A stretch of DNA of 64,000 nt from an uncultured Bacilli bacterium (GCA_934095825.1 CAKOKQ010000004.1:62001-126000), one strand, 5' to 3'; shown: positions 8,594 through 18,415, counted from the stretch's first letter. The notes: generated by a model not told the origin, from the sequence alone. A program made the numbers and translations.

Positions 8594-10870
8594 ATGACGA
8601 ATGAAGTACAAGATTTAAATAATTTTATAGAAAAAATTATGAAAAATAGAGATTTTTTAGCAATGTTAGATGATAATAATCAACAAGAATTAGATTTTTA
8701 TTATGAATTAGCGGAAAAACTTAGTCAAAGTTATAGAGGCTTAGCAAATGTAGATCCATTGCCTAAGGGAATAAGTGATTTAAAAATAGCCTTGTCAGTG
8801 GAGCAATGTGAAAAATTAATAGCCAATTTCTTTGGAAGCATCGGTGTATCCGAGCCAATAATAAAGGATTGTCTTTCAATAGGTAGTTATAAAAATTTAA
8901 GAATAGAAAAAGGTTTAAAACGAGCTTATCAAAAAGATGGGGTAATTTATTTACCAGAATTTACAAATACTTTGGAATGGTTAAAAACTGCCGTTCATGA
9001 GCTGGCTCACTATATTAGAAATCAAAATACGAATGGTGTTACTGCTGTTTTTGGAACCTTTAATGAAATAGAGGCTAAAATAACCGAACAAGCATTCTAC
9101 CAATATTTAGTTAATTCTAAACAACCTATTTTTATAGATGAAAATAAGAGAAGATTCCTTAATCAAAAAGATATCGAATTACAAAATCTAAGAGAAATGC
9201 TGTTAGAACAACAAAATCTTTTTCGTTTTAAAGACGAGTATTGGTTTATTAAGAGATTAAGAAATAATTTAAAAGAAAATAGAACTTATCTTTTTAAAGA
9301 AGAAGATTATTTAAAATTAAGTGAAAAAGAAAAACAAATGTTAGCTAATACTTTTAAGTGGCGAGAAAATTATTTGCCTGATGGAAATGTTTATTCTGCT
9401 AATAATAGTAATTATTCTTTACATAATGGTAGACATATTACTAACGAATTTCGTTTTATCGTAGCTAGATTATTTTCGGAGTATACCCTTAGTAATCCTA
9501 AGTTTTTAAATAACTTTGGTAATTACTTATTAAATGATAAAATAAAAGATAAAGAATCACTAGATACCTTTTTTGAAATTGCTAGCACTGATGATTTAAT
9601 AAAAAATCAAATTACTAATTATACTCAGTATATATCTACATATTTGACAAGTATTTTAAATGAAAAAGCTAAAGACTATTTAGGTATAATTAAAGCCATG
9701 TATGGTAAAGATATGAGCGAAAGTCAGTTAAAATATTTACAGAAGTTACAAGAAAATAATTGTGTTATTGTCGATACGGATACTACTAAGTATCTAAATA
9801 ATCAATTAGAAGATGCCGAGAATTTAAATGAATTTAATATGCCTATAGCTCATGGCAGCCGTGTTTTTAATGATGATAAAATTCATTTTTATTTACCTGC
9901 TGTGTTAAATAGAAATCCTAAGGCTTCCTTTAATGATATTATGAGAACTTTTGATAATCTACTTATGCATGAACTTTTCCATTTCTTTATTAGACCGAAA
10001 GCAAACGAATTAGATGGCAAGAAAGTAAGTAGTTTTATAACCGAAGGATTAGTAGATATGTGCACTAGAGATATTTATCAAAAAACAGGTAAACTAGCAA
10101 ACTACCAATCTAATTATGGTTCTAATGTTATTTATGTAAGGCAAGCCTTAGCTAATGTTTCTTTAGTAGAAAGAGGTCAATTATTATTTAATACTGATAT
10201 CAAAACTTTCTTAAGAAAAACTACTAGCGAAAAATTTAATAGTCAAGAAGAATTACAAAAAGCTATGACTATGACAACTAGTTATGATGTTTTATTATCG
10301 AAACTGGCTAATGTTTATGGATCTTATTTACCAGAAAATGAACGAGAAAGCAAACAAAGTAGTGGCTTAAGGCAATTATATAATTTATCCGCTAATGCTA
10401 TTAGTTTAGATGAGGCTATCAAGCAGATAAGACAAGTTGGCAGTAGATATTATATGGCTGCTATGCCAAAGGTTGATGAATTAATTAGTGAATATAAAAA
10501 TAATAGTAAGGCCTTATCTTTTAAACAAGATGATAAGAAAAGTAAAGTTGCGATAGAAGGTCCAGATTTATTTGCAAGAAAAAAGTCCGAAAGATTAGAA
10601 CAAACAACTCATTTTGCAACAATAAAACCAGAAGCTGAAAATATTTATCAGAAAATGCTAGCAGAAAAAGAACAATTAAGCTTAGATAATAGTGTTACTA
10701 AAGCTAAACCGATGAGTAGGGTATTAACCAAAAAGGAAAATACAGAACCAAATAATAATACTAATGATTCTAATAGTGGCTTTATTAGCACATTACTTTT
10801 AAGTCTTGGCGTGAGTTTTGCAATGGGCGTAGTATCAGTACTTTCTTATCTATTTATAAGTAGAGGTTAA
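8594..10870 (+). CDS. Membrane-anchored protein with two HExxH metallopeptidase-like motifs
   Basis: 758 residues, family not recognised. Two zincin motifs are visible: HELAH near residue 134 with a downstream FNEIEAK Glu about 25 residues on, and HELFH near residue 457 followed by ITEGLVD about 30 residues on. Each therefore has the HExxH plus distal Glu arrangement of gluzincins. The C-terminus is a low-complexity Asn/Asp/Ser linker and one membrane helix (about 730-755) ending FISRG, which fits a tail-anchored protein facing the cytosol. AGGG lies 9 bases before the ATG at 8594; a TTG at 8585 has no site at proper spacing. The next gene starts 3 bases after the stop. Substrate unknown; the active-site reading is inference from motifs. 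Confidence 0.7.
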   Translation: MTNEVQDLNNFIEKIMKNRDFLAMLDDNNQQELDFYYELAEKLSQSYRGLANVDPLPKGISDLKIALSVEQCEKLIANFFGSIGVSEPIIKDCLSIGSYKNLRIEKGLKRAYQKDGVIYLPEFTNTLEWLKTAVHELAHYIRNQNTNGVTAVFGTFNEIEAKITEQAFYQYLVNSKQPIFIDENKRRFLNQKDIELQNLREMLLEQQNLFRFKDEYWFIKRLRNNLKENRTYLFKEEDYLKLSEKEKQMLANTFKWRENYLPDGNVYSANNSNYSLHNGRHITNEFRFIVARLFSEYTLSNPKFLNNFGNYLLNDKIKDKESLDTFFEIASTDDLIKNQITNYTQYISTYLTSILNEKAKDYLGIIKAMYGKDMSESQLKYLQKLQENNCVIVDTDTTKYLNNQLEDAENLNEFNMPIAHGSRVFNDDKIHFYLPAVLNRNPKASFNDIMRTFDNLLMHELFHFFIRPKANELDGKKVSSFITEGLVDMCTRDIYQKTGKLANYQSNYGSNVIYVRQALANVSLVERGQLLFNTDIKTFLRKTTSEKFNSQEELQKAMTMTTSYDVLLSKLANVYGSYLPENERESKQSSGLRQLYNLSANAISLDEAIKQIRQVGSRYYMAAMPKVDELISEYKNNSKALSFKQDDKKSKVAIEGPDLFARKKSERLEQTTHFATIKPEAENIYQKMLAEKEQLSLDNSVTKAKPMSRVLTKKENTEPNNNTNDSNSGFISTLLLSLGVSFAMGVVSVLSYLFISRG

Positions 10871-10873
10871 AAA

Positions 10874-11449
10874 ATGACAAAAGAAGAAATATTATTAAAA
10901 TTAGAAAATTATGATAAAAATATTCAAGAAAGATTACAAGATTTTATTACTGGCTGTTTTTCTTTAAAGGAAAGTTCTAATGGTCAGTACCAAGTTCAAA
11001 AAACAATAGAGTTAAATAAAATTTATTTTCAAGGTTATGTATTAGATAGTAAAATCTGTCAAAATCTTAAAAAAGATAATATTACTGATTATTCTTTAAC
11101 CACTTTAAAAAATTATCTAAATCAAAATTTTAATAGTTTAGAAATAGATTGCACACCTTATTATGAGGCTCTAATTTTATATGAGAAGGCTAATGCCCTA
11201 GAAGATATGGTTGATGAAAAAATAGAATTAGAAATTGATTTTTTAAGTGAATATGTAGAAGAAATCAAAATCTTGAAATACGAAGTAATGGCTAAAGATA
11301 AATTGTTTAATTTTTATAAAGATATTAAAGAAAAGTTAGTTAAAACTTTATTATTAGAGCAAGTTTCCGATATTACTAAGAATAACTATATTAATATTTT
11401 AAATAATGTTTTTGAGTTTTTCTGGAGTGGTTATCCCTTAATAAATTAG
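10874..11449 (+). CDS. Hypothetical cytosolic protein downstream of the double-HExxH protein
   Basis: 191 residues, acidic and helical, no signal peptide, membrane segment or known motif. It begins 3 bases after the stop of the double-HExxH gene and so is probably made with it. No internal repeats or metal-binding clusters are seen. Function cannot be inferred beyond this association. Confidence 0.6.
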   Translation: MTKEEILLKLENYDKNIQERLQDFITGCFSLKESSNGQYQVQKTIELNKIYFQGYVLDSKICQNLKKDNITDYSLTTLKNYLNQNFNSLEIDCTPYYEALILYEKANALEDMVDEKIELEIDFLSEYVEEIKILKYEVMAKDKLFNFYKDIKEKLVKTLLLEQVSDITKNNYINILNNVFEFFWSGYPLIN

Positions 11450-11549
11450 TTTGCTTAACAAGCCTTAAAAAAATTAATAAAAAAAGTAAATCAGGGTTGC
11501 TAAAAGTCATCGATCGTGGTAGGATATTGCTTCCGAAAGAAGTGGTATT

Positions 11550-12632
11550 ATGGATACTAATCAGGTGGAAAAGACGAAAACTACAGATGTTTTAGCTATT
11601 TCCAGTAATGCTAGAAAGCTCTTTGCTAAGATAAATGTTTTTACTTTAGAAGATGCGTGCAAACTTAATGTTTTACAACTTCTAGAGTTAGTTAAAAGCA
11701 ATATAAAAACACAAGTTTATGTTGATGAGTTATGGAGATATGTTCATGACTTAGGCTATTATTTTTTAGGGGAATTAACTTATTTAAAAGAAATCAGAAA
11801 TTTAGCTAATAATGAGTTAAGTATTAAAACAAATACCCTTTTTATGAGTGAAAATGCCCGTAAATTTATTGGAAGTTATGATGATATTGATACTTTTTTC
11901 AATGCCCTAAAGAAAAGTAAGAGAATGTTAAAAAGTTTTTTATGTTTAGTAATTACCTATGAGAATAATGATTCTCTAGAAAGACTTTTTGCTAATACTG
12001 GTAATTATGGTATCGTCTTATCATTACTTATTAAAGACTTTAAAAAAGATTGTAAACAAGCGGGTCCTTTAATGCCGGTGTTTCTTTTAATAGATGAAAA
12101 AAATATTTATAATAATTTAATTCGTAATGATTATTGGTTAGTTGGGGATTTACTTAAAATAAGTAAAGAAAAAATAAAAGATATTCCTCATTTAGGACCC
12201 CTTAAAACCCTAAAAATTATTAAAGTTTTAGAAACAAAGGGTTTTACTTTAGTTGAAGAACCTTTAGAAGATAATCACCAAAAAAAACTACTTGGACTAG
12301 ACTATTCTTATATTGGATTAGAAAAGTTAAATTTATCAGAAGAATTAGTAAAAAAATTACAAACTATGCAAGTCCTTAACTTAGAAAAACTACTAAACTT
12401 AAGAGATTTAAGCTTTTTGACCAATCTTGAAATAATAGAAATTAGAGAAAAATTAGCAGTTTTAGGATTTTCTTTTAAAGATAAATTGATTGCCATGCCC
12501 GAAAGTATTTTAGAACAAAAATATAACCAATTATGGCAAGACCAAAAAAGGTTAGAAAAAAAGTTAGAGATAGTAACAAAAGAGGTTAATTCATATAAAA
12601 GAGTATTAACTTTAAGTTCAATAAATAAGTAA
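11550..12632 (+). CDS. Helix-hairpin-helix-like repeat protein, intact paralog
   Basis: 360 residues. At least three segments resemble the helix-hairpin-helix modules of the RNA polymerase alpha C-terminal domain: LAISSNARKLFAKINVFTLE near residue 15, a middle one around DLLKISKEKIKDIPHLGPLK (about 200-225), and IGLEKLNLSEELVKKLQTM near 255. A short coiled coil ends the protein. Such modules usually bind DNA or proteins, so a regulatory or nucleic-acid role is possible. It is followed after 21 bases by a paralog of nearly the same length that carries a frameshift. A small CTTC/GAAG hairpin lies just before the start. Confidence 0.65.
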   Translation: MDTNQVEKTKTTDVLAISSNARKLFAKINVFTLEDACKLNVLQLLELVKSNIKTQVYVDELWRYVHDLGYYFLGELTYLKEIRNLANNELSIKTNTLFMSENARKFIGSYDDIDTFFNALKKSKRMLKSFLCLVITYENNDSLERLFANTGNYGIVLSLLIKDFKKDCKQAGPLMPVFLLIDEKNIYNNLIRNDYWLVGDLLKISKEKIKDIPHLGPLKTLKIIKVLETKGFTLVEEPLEDNHQKKLLGLDYSYIGLEKLNLSEELVKKLQTMQVLNLEKLLNLRDLSFLTNLEIIEIREKLAVLGFSFKDKLIAMPESILEQKYNQLWQDQKRLEKKLEIVTKEVNSYKRVLTLSSINK

Positions 12633-12653
12633 AAAATAAAGGAGAATGATTAA

Positions 12654-13734
12654 ATGCAAATAGATGATTTAAATATTAGTAGTAGTGCTAAGAAAATGCT
12701 AAAAGATTTTAAAATTGAAACCGTAGACCAATTATTAAAAATAGATGAGAAAAGTCTAAAAGCCGAAATGCAAAAAAATCCTAGGTATCGTTATTTATTT
12801 GATGAGATTTTTGAAAAAATTAAAGAAAAAGGTTATCATTTTGCTTATGAATATTCAACATACTTTCCTTATTTAAATAGTAAAAGTGAAGATTTAGAAC
12901 AGATAAAAACCTTTTATTTAGATTTAACCCCAGATTTAAGAAAAGCTTTAGATAAATATGAAAATATCGGCCTGTTTTTTAGCACTATTGCCTACGATAA
13001 AAAGAAATTAAAAGGCTTTTTATATGAAGCAATTAAAACAGATAAAGATTACACATGGCTTTTTGAACTTTTACATCATTTAGGAAATAACGGAACTATT
13101 TTACTTTTAAACATCTATAAATATCAGAGTATTTTAAAAAGTAGGACTTTAAATTTTAATTCCTTACTTAGTGATATTATTTTAGATACACGAGTAGTGC
13201 AAGCCCTAAATAAAAAAGAAATATATTTTATTGGGGATTTAGTTAAATATAATGAACAAGGTTTAAAAGATTTAGAAGGAATCGGCTCTATAACGGTGGA
13301 TATTGTTAAAGAAGAACTAGCTAAGTATAATTTACATTTAGAAATGGAGCCCAAGTCTTATTATGAACTAGAGTTTTCTTTAGATAGCTTTGATATTAGC
13401 TTGTTAAATTTAGAAGATTCTTTAGAACGCAAGATTAGAAGTATTAATATTAATACTTTGGATAATTTGTTTTTTTTCTAATAAAGCGGAATTTTTTACT
13501 ACAGAGGAATTGTTGCAAATTAGAAATGGTTTTAAAAAATTAGGCTTTGATGTTAGTAAGAGTTTCTTTGGCGCTACAGTAAGTGGGGATGTTTTAGAAT
13601 ATAATAATTTGATTTTACAAAAGAAACTTTATGAAGAAAAGTTAAAAGAGATTAACGAAAAATTAGCAGGACAATTTCCTATGCTTTATCCTAATGCCCT
13701 AGATAATAGTGAAAATAATTTTACTAAAAAGTAA
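12654..13734 (+). pseudogene. Helix-hairpin-helix-like paralog split by a one-base shift in a T8 tract
   Basis: The first frame (12654-13481, 275 residues, AAGGAG before the ATG) matches the start and centre of the neighbouring 360-residue paralog, then stops right after a run of eight T (13470-13477). The following frame, offset by one base, continues the homology through 13734 (ELLQIRNGFKKLGFDVSKSF aligned with EIREKLAVLGFSFKDKL) and the same C-terminal coiled coil. Dropping one T yields an uninterrupted protein of 359 residues, almost equal to the paralog. It may be a true mutation, a phase-variable tract, transcriptional slippage or an assembly error. The downstream piece has no convincing start of its own. 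Confidence 0.8.
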
Positions 13735-13764
13735 AAAAATATTTGCAAACAAAAATGATTACTT

Positions 13765-13807
13765 AAGAAAGGTGAAAATAATTTTAAAGAGTCTTTCTTC
13801 TTTTTTT
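13765..13807 (+). terminator. Terminator after the split paralog
   Basis: Stem AAGAAAG/CTTTCTT (13765-13771 with 13793-13799) followed by a run of seven T. Confidence 0.7.
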
Positions 13808-13850
13808 ATTCTTTGTTATAATTAGTTAAGAATAGAATAGGAAGATAAAA

Positions 13851-16163
13851 ATGAAAGAAATAGAAATAATTGATGCGTATTTTCGAGCTGCTAACTATAT
13901 TAGTGCTTGTTGTCTTTATTTAAAAGATAATCCTCTTTTAGAAAGACCTTTAAAAGAAAGTGATTTAAAGGAAAAATTAGTAGGGCACTGGGGAACCGTA
14001 TCGGGTCAAAACTTTATTTATACTCATCTAAATCGAATTATCAAAAAAGACGATTTAAATATGATATATATCAGTGGCCCAGGGCATGGCGGTAACTTTT
14101 TATTGGCTCAAGCTTTTTTAGAAGGAAGCTTAAGTGAGGTTTATCCTGATTGTCCTAAAAATAAGGAAGGCTTACTTAAAATATTTAAAGAATTTTCATA
14201 CCCCTATGGGACGGGTTCTCATGCAACTCCAGAAATGCCAGGGTCAATGCATGAAGGCGGCGAACTAGGTTATAGTTTAATTCATGCTTTTGGAGCGGTA
14301 TTAGATAATCCTGATTTAATTGTGGCTTGTTGTATTGGTGATGGTGAGGCGGAAACAGGGACTTTGGCAACTTCTTGGCAGGTTCATAAATTTTTAAATC
14401 CCAACCGTGATGGTGTTGTTTTACCAATATTACATTTAAATGGTTATAAAATTAGTAATCCGACGATTTATAGTCGCATGAGTGATAAAGAACTTATTTG
14501 TTATTTTACAGCCCTAGGTTATCACCCTTATATTGTATCAGGAACAGATACCCCAAAAATGCACGAGAAAATGATAAGTGCTTTAGATAAGGCTGTTAAT
14601 GATATAAAGAAAATTAAAAATGAAGATAATAAAAAAATATATTATCCAATGCTAATTTTAAGAAGTAAAAAGGGTTGGACTGGTCCAGAAATGGTTAATG
14701 GTAAAAAAATCGAAGGAACTTTTAGAGCTCATCAAATACCAGTTGATAAAACGGTTCCTAATTATTTAGAGATTATTGAAAAATGGTTAAAGAGTTACCG
14801 ACCTGAGGAATTATTTAATAGTGATGGTACTTTAAAAGACTTTTTAGAAGCTTATCACCCTGTTGGTAATAGAAGAATGAGTAAAAATCCAATAACTAAT
14901 GGTATTAGCGGTAAAAAACTTGTTTTACCAGAAGTAGATAAATATTTGTTACCAAACAAGGTTTTAGGGGCTACCACAACTCAAGATATGTTAGAACTTT
15001 CTAAGTATATTCGAGATGTCTTTGCTCTAAATAAAGATGATTTTCGTCTTTTTAGTCCCGATGAGGCTATGTCTAATCGCCTTTATCACTTATTTGATAC
15101 CGAAAAGCGAACTTGGGAAGAAATGATAAGTCCTGATGATGAAAATTTAAGTAAAGATGGGCGAATTATTGACTCATATTTATCTGAAAATGTTTGTGAA
15201 GGGTTATTGGAAGGCTATACACTAACGGGACGATACGGTACTTTTGTTAGTTATGAAGCTTTTATAAGAGTAGTTGATTCGATGGTAACTCAATATGTTA
15301 AATGGTTAAAGATGGCCAGTGAAATTAGTTGGCGTAAAAGTTTACCAGCTTTAAATTTACTTTTGACTAGTAATGTTTGGCAGCAAGACCATAATGGCTA
15401 TACCCATCAAGATCCGGGGTTTATTACCCATTTAGCGGAGAAAAAAAGAGGATTTGCTAATATTTATTTACCAATTGATGCCAATAGTTTAATTTTAACT
15501 TATGATAAATGTTTAAAATCCCAAAATGTTGTTAATGCGATTGTAGCTTCTAAACACCCAACTAGACAATGGTTAACGAAAAATGAGGCTAAAGAATTAG
15601 TAGATAATGGTATAATTATCTTAGATAAATTAACTACCAGTGCTAATCCTGATATTGTTATTGCTAGTTGCGGCGATACCCCTAATATCGAAGCCATTGC
15701 TTGCGTATCTTTACTAAAAAAATATCTTCCTAAGATAAGTTTGCGCTTTGTTAATGTTTTAGAAATATTAAAATTAGAGACTAATAAACGCAATAAGACC
15801 GGTTTAAGTGATGAAGAGTTTATTAAATACTTCACTAAAGATAAACCTGTAATCTTTAATTTTCATGGTTATCCAAGTTTTATACATGGTCTTATTTATG
15901 ATCGACCTAATAAAAATTTCTATGTTCGTGGTTATGAAGAAGAAGGTTCAATAACAACCGCTTTCGATATGCGTTTGCGTAATAAAATTGATCGTTTCAG
16001 TTTAGCTAAAGAAGTCTTAGAGCTACTACCTGATAGTAAGGGTAAAGAAAATTTAAATGCTTATATTACCGATGTTTTAAAAAGACATTATGCTTATGTT
16101 AAAGATGTTGGGATTGACTTAGAAGAGATTACTAACTTTGAAATTTTAGAAAAAGAAAATTAA
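13851..16163 (+). CDS. xfp: Xylulose-5-phosphate/fructose-6-phosphate phosphoketolase
   Basis: 770 residues, close to the usual 790-820. The thiamine diphosphate enzyme splits xylulose 5-phosphate (and often fructose 6-phosphate) with phosphate into acetyl phosphate and a shorter sugar phosphate, the key step of heterofermentative sugar use; acetyl phosphate then gives ATP by acetate kinase. Family motifs: SGPGHGG near 77, SHATPEMPGSMHEGGELGYS near 123, the cofactor loop GDGEAETG near 163, and a late GTFVSYEAF near 464. AGGA precedes the ATG and a TATAAT lies at 13817-13822. The Lgt-like gene follows after 15 bases. Confidence 0.96.
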   Translation: MKEIEIIDAYFRAANYISACCLYLKDNPLLERPLKESDLKEKLVGHWGTVSGQNFIYTHLNRIIKKDDLNMIYISGPGHGGNFLLAQAFLEGSLSEVYPDCPKNKEGLLKIFKEFSYPYGTGSHATPEMPGSMHEGGELGYSLIHAFGAVLDNPDLIVACCIGDGEAETGTLATSWQVHKFLNPNRDGVVLPILHLNGYKISNPTIYSRMSDKELICYFTALGYHPYIVSGTDTPKMHEKMISALDKAVNDIKKIKNEDNKKIYYPMLILRSKKGWTGPEMVNGKKIEGTFRAHQIPVDKTVPNYLEIIEKWLKSYRPEELFNSDGTLKDFLEAYHPVGNRRMSKNPITNGISGKKLVLPEVDKYLLPNKVLGATTTQDMLELSKYIRDVFALNKDDFRLFSPDEAMSNRLYHLFDTEKRTWEEMISPDDENLSKDGRIIDSYLSENVCEGLLEGYTLTGRYGTFVSYEAFIRVVDSMVTQYVKWLKMASEISWRKSLPALNLLLTSNVWQQDHNGYTHQDPGFITHLAEKKRGFANIYLPIDANSLILTYDKCLKSQNVVNAIVASKHPTRQWLTKNEAKELVDNGIIILDKLTTSANPDIVIASCGDTPNIEAIACVSLLKKYLPKISLRFVNVLEILKLETNKRNKTGLSDEEFIKYFTKDKPVIFNFHGYPSFIHGLIYDRPNKNFYVRGYEEEGSITTAFDMRLRNKIDRFSLAKEVLELLPDSKGKENLNAYITDVLKRHYAYVKDVGIDLEEITNFEILEKEN

Positions 16164-16178
16164 GAAAGTGGTGGTTTT

Positions 16179-16925
16179 ATGGTAATTAGTCATTCAATTT
16201 ATGATTTAATGATAACATTAGCTTTAGTTTTTAATATTCTTTTTATTGTTTTTAATTATCGGAAGTATAATTTAAAATTTAGAGATGTTGTTTTACTACT
16301 TTTAATTGAAAATATATTCATTGTTTTAGGAGGTAAATTTTTTACCTTCTTAGATGAATTTCCTAAGTATGGTTTTAAGAAAATTTTAGATTTATGGTTT
16401 ACTTCGTATGGCAATATGATAGGAGCTTTCGTTGGCATAATTGTTTATAGCTTAATTTTTAAAAAAGATATGACCGCACTTTTAACGCTGGGAGGTCTTC
16501 CTCTACCCATGGTCTATGCCATTGGTAAGATTGGTTGCTTTACGGCTGGGTGTTGTTACGGAATTAATTATGCCGGCTTTGGTAAAGTCATTTATACTAA
16601 TTCTAACCAAGCCCCTTTAAATGTTTCTCTATTTCCTATTCAATTAGTTGAGGCCCTTATTTTTGTGGGAATCTTCTTCTATTTTTATCTTAAATGTGAA
16701 AAGAAAAGAAAAACTAATCGTTTAAGTTTAAATGATACATTTTATCTATTAATTGCTATAAGTATTTCAAAGTTTGGTCTTGATTATTTAAGAAGTAGTA
16801 GCAGCAATGCTTTCTTATCTTTTAATCAAAAAATTAGTATTGTTTTATTTATTGTAAGTATTTTGGCCTTAGGATATAGCTATGTAAAAGTAAAAAAGAA
16901 AGATATAAATAAAAACAGAAGTTAA
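16179..16925 (+). CDS. Lgt-family (prolipoprotein diacylglyceryl transferase-like) membrane protein, divergent
   Basis: 248 residues with about seven membrane helices. The Lgt core IGKIGCFTAGCCYG is near residue 112 and FPIQLVEA near 152, as in true Lgt. However the conserved HGG(L/M)IG segment is replaced by YGNMIGAFVG near 73-82, without the His. True Lgt moves a diacylglyceryl group to the lipobox Cys; with that residue changed this may be a paralog with another role, and the housekeeping Lgt could be elsewhere. The start has GTGGTGG upstream. It lies 15 bases after xfp, an unrelated function, and ends at a strong terminator. Confidence 0.7.
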   Translation: MVISHSIYDLMITLALVFNILFIVFNYRKYNLKFRDVVLLLLIENIFIVLGGKFFTFLDEFPKYGFKKILDLWFTSYGNMIGAFVGIIVYSLIFKKDMTALLTLGGLPLPMVYAIGKIGCFTAGCCYGINYAGFGKVIYTNSNQAPLNVSLFPIQLVEALIFVGIFFYFYLKCEKKRKTNRLSLNDTFYLLIAISISKFGLDYLRSSSSNAFLSFNQKISIVLFIVSILALGYSYVKVKKKDINKNRS

Positions 16926-16946
16926 AAAGATTATGGTTAAAAAGAC

Positions 16947-16992
16947 AGTAATACTTTTGATTAAAAAAATTAGTTAGAAGTATTACTTTTTT
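16947..16992 (+). terminator. Terminator after the Lgt-like gene
   Basis: Perfect 10-bp stem AGTAATACTT/AAGTATTACT (16947-16956 with 16978-16987) followed by TTTTTT. Confidence 0.9.
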
Positions 16993-17053
16993 AATTGGAA
17001 CTTGATTTATCGTAATTTTCTTTTAAATTATGCTGATTTGGTCTTATTTTATC

Positions 17054-17083
17054 TTGACTAATAAAGCCATTCTAAAGTATAGT
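17054..17083 (+). promoter_or_regulatory. Promoter of the 182-residue membrane protein gene
   Basis: TTGACT (17054-17059), 18-base spacer, TATAGT (17078-17083), about 30 bases before the start codon. Confidence 0.65.
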
Positions 17084-17112
17084 GGAAATGAAATTTAAAA
17101 AGGATGATAGAA

Positions 17113-17661
17113 ATGTATGATAGATGTTGGACAGTATCAAGAAGAATAAAAAGAAGTAAGTTTAAAAAGCCATATCGATATGGATATCATTATAATAAGC
17201 ATAAGACTTATAAATATGATGGTCATTCTAAAGCTAAAGATACAAAGTTAAAAGTTGTTTCCATTGTTTCCATACCCATCTTTTTATTAGGAGCTGCTAT
17301 CGCGACCGCTAAGAAAATAGATGAAAAATTTGATCATACGACCGCAACTTGCTTTATTACGAATTTTTGCGAAAAGTGGGGTCTGGATTTAGGGTGGAAA
17401 CATCAGCTTTCAAAAATTCAAGAGGCGGGGTATGATGCTTATTATCAAAAAGAAAGAACCGATAATTATTATCGAAAGAGTATTACTTTAACGGTGCAAG
17501 ATGGTTATTATACAAAGCAAGAAAAAATTATTCCCGAAGGCTATGAGATTTTAGAAGTACCTTTCCATGGTAATGATTGTTATAGGGAAGAACATATCCC
17601 CGAAAGTATTATTATTAAAGAAGAAAACGGTTTATCAAGGCAGCTTACTTTAAAAAAATAA
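17113..17661 (+). CDS. Hypothetical single-pass membrane protein
   Basis: 182 residues, not recognised. The first 45 residues are very rich in Lys, Arg, Tyr and His; one hydrophobic helix follows (VVSIVSIPIFLLGAAIA, about 48-65), then a soluble domain of about 115 residues with Cys pairs (CFITNFC, DCYREE). Positive-inside logic puts the basic N-terminus in the cytosol and the rest outside. The start at 17113 is preferred since AAAAGG sits 9 bases upstream, while the ATG at 17104 directly abuts that site. No operon partner except possibly the thioredoxin-like gene 46 bases downstream. Confidence 0.65.
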   Translation: MYDRCWTVSRRIKRSKFKKPYRYGYHYNKHKTYKYDGHSKAKDTKLKVVSIVSIPIFLLGAAIATAKKIDEKFDHTTATCFITNFCEKWGLDLGWKHQLSKIQEAGYDAYYQKERTDNYYRKSITLTVQDGYYTKQEKIIPEGYEILEVPFHGNDCYREEHIPESIIIKEENGLSRQLTLKK

Positions 17662-17707
17662 TTGCAATCAATATAAAAATAGCTTAAAATAAATTTAGGT
17701 GGATATG

Positions 17708-18415
17708 ATGAAAAAAGATTTTTTAAAACATTATGTAATAGGACTTTTTATGGTTTCTTTAATTTGTGTTGGGGTGGTTTTAGCAAATAAAGATAATATG
17801 CAAGCATCTATTAGTGATACAAAATTCTATGATGAATATACTTCCTATAATGGTAAAGAAGCTAGTAATGGTAAAACTTATCCCGAAGTAACAATTGCTA
17901 AAAATAATCTTTATTATTATGCTAGTGAAGATGAAATAAAAGAATTATTAGATAACGGGACGGGAGTTTTGTACTTAGGCTTTCCAACTTGTCCATGGTG
18001 CCGTAATATGGTATCTGTTTTAAATGAGGCTGGTAGTGATTACGGGATTGCGAAAATAAACTATTATAATATTAAAGATATTAGAAGTAGTTTTAGTTTT
18101 GATAAGGATAATAATTTAGTAAAGACGGAAGGCAGTAAGTTTTATACTTATCTTTTAGAAAAGTTAGATAAATTTTTAACCGATTATGGGATAAATGATA
18201 ATAATGGTAAATTAATTGCTACGGGGGAGAAAAGATTATATGCCCCAACCGTAGTATTTATTAAAAATGGTGAGGTTAAAGAAGTTATTGAAGGAACCGT
18301 AGATAGTCAAAAAGACCCTTATATTTTACTAGATGAAACTAAAAGAAACGAATTAAAAAATAAATATTTAGAAGCCTTCAATACTTTAGCTGATTTATGT
18401 GATGAGAAATGTTAA
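17708..18415 (+). CDS. Membrane-anchored thioredoxin-like protein with a CPWC motif
   Basis: 235 residues. An N-terminal signal or anchor helix (residues about 9-27) leads to an extracytosolic domain. The thioredoxin-type active site is LGFPTCPWCRN near residue 93-103, and YAPTVVFIKNGEV near 180 supplies the strand with the conserved cis-Pro. It probably acts in thiol-disulfide exchange outside the membrane, though a large insertion between the two motifs and a further C-terminal Cys pair (CDEKC) are unusual. AGGTGG lies 5 bases before the ATG at 17708. A terminator overlaps the stop codon. Confidence 0.75.
   Translation: MKKDFLKHYVIGLFMVSLICVGVVLANKDNMQASISDTKFYDEYTSYNGKEASNGKTYPEVTIAKNNLYYYASEDEIKELLDNGTGVLYLGFPTCPWCRNMVSVLNEAGSDYGIAKINYYNIKDIRSSFSFDKDNNLVKTEGSKFYTYLLEKLDKFLTDYGINDNNGKLIATGEKRLYAPTVVFIKNGEVKEVIEGTVDSQKDPYILLDETKRNELKNKYLEAFNTLADLCDEKC

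Noticed and set aside
13510..13734. Independent 74-residue gene
   Set aside because: Only TTG starts without a ribosome site, and the sequence continues the homology of the preceding split gene.
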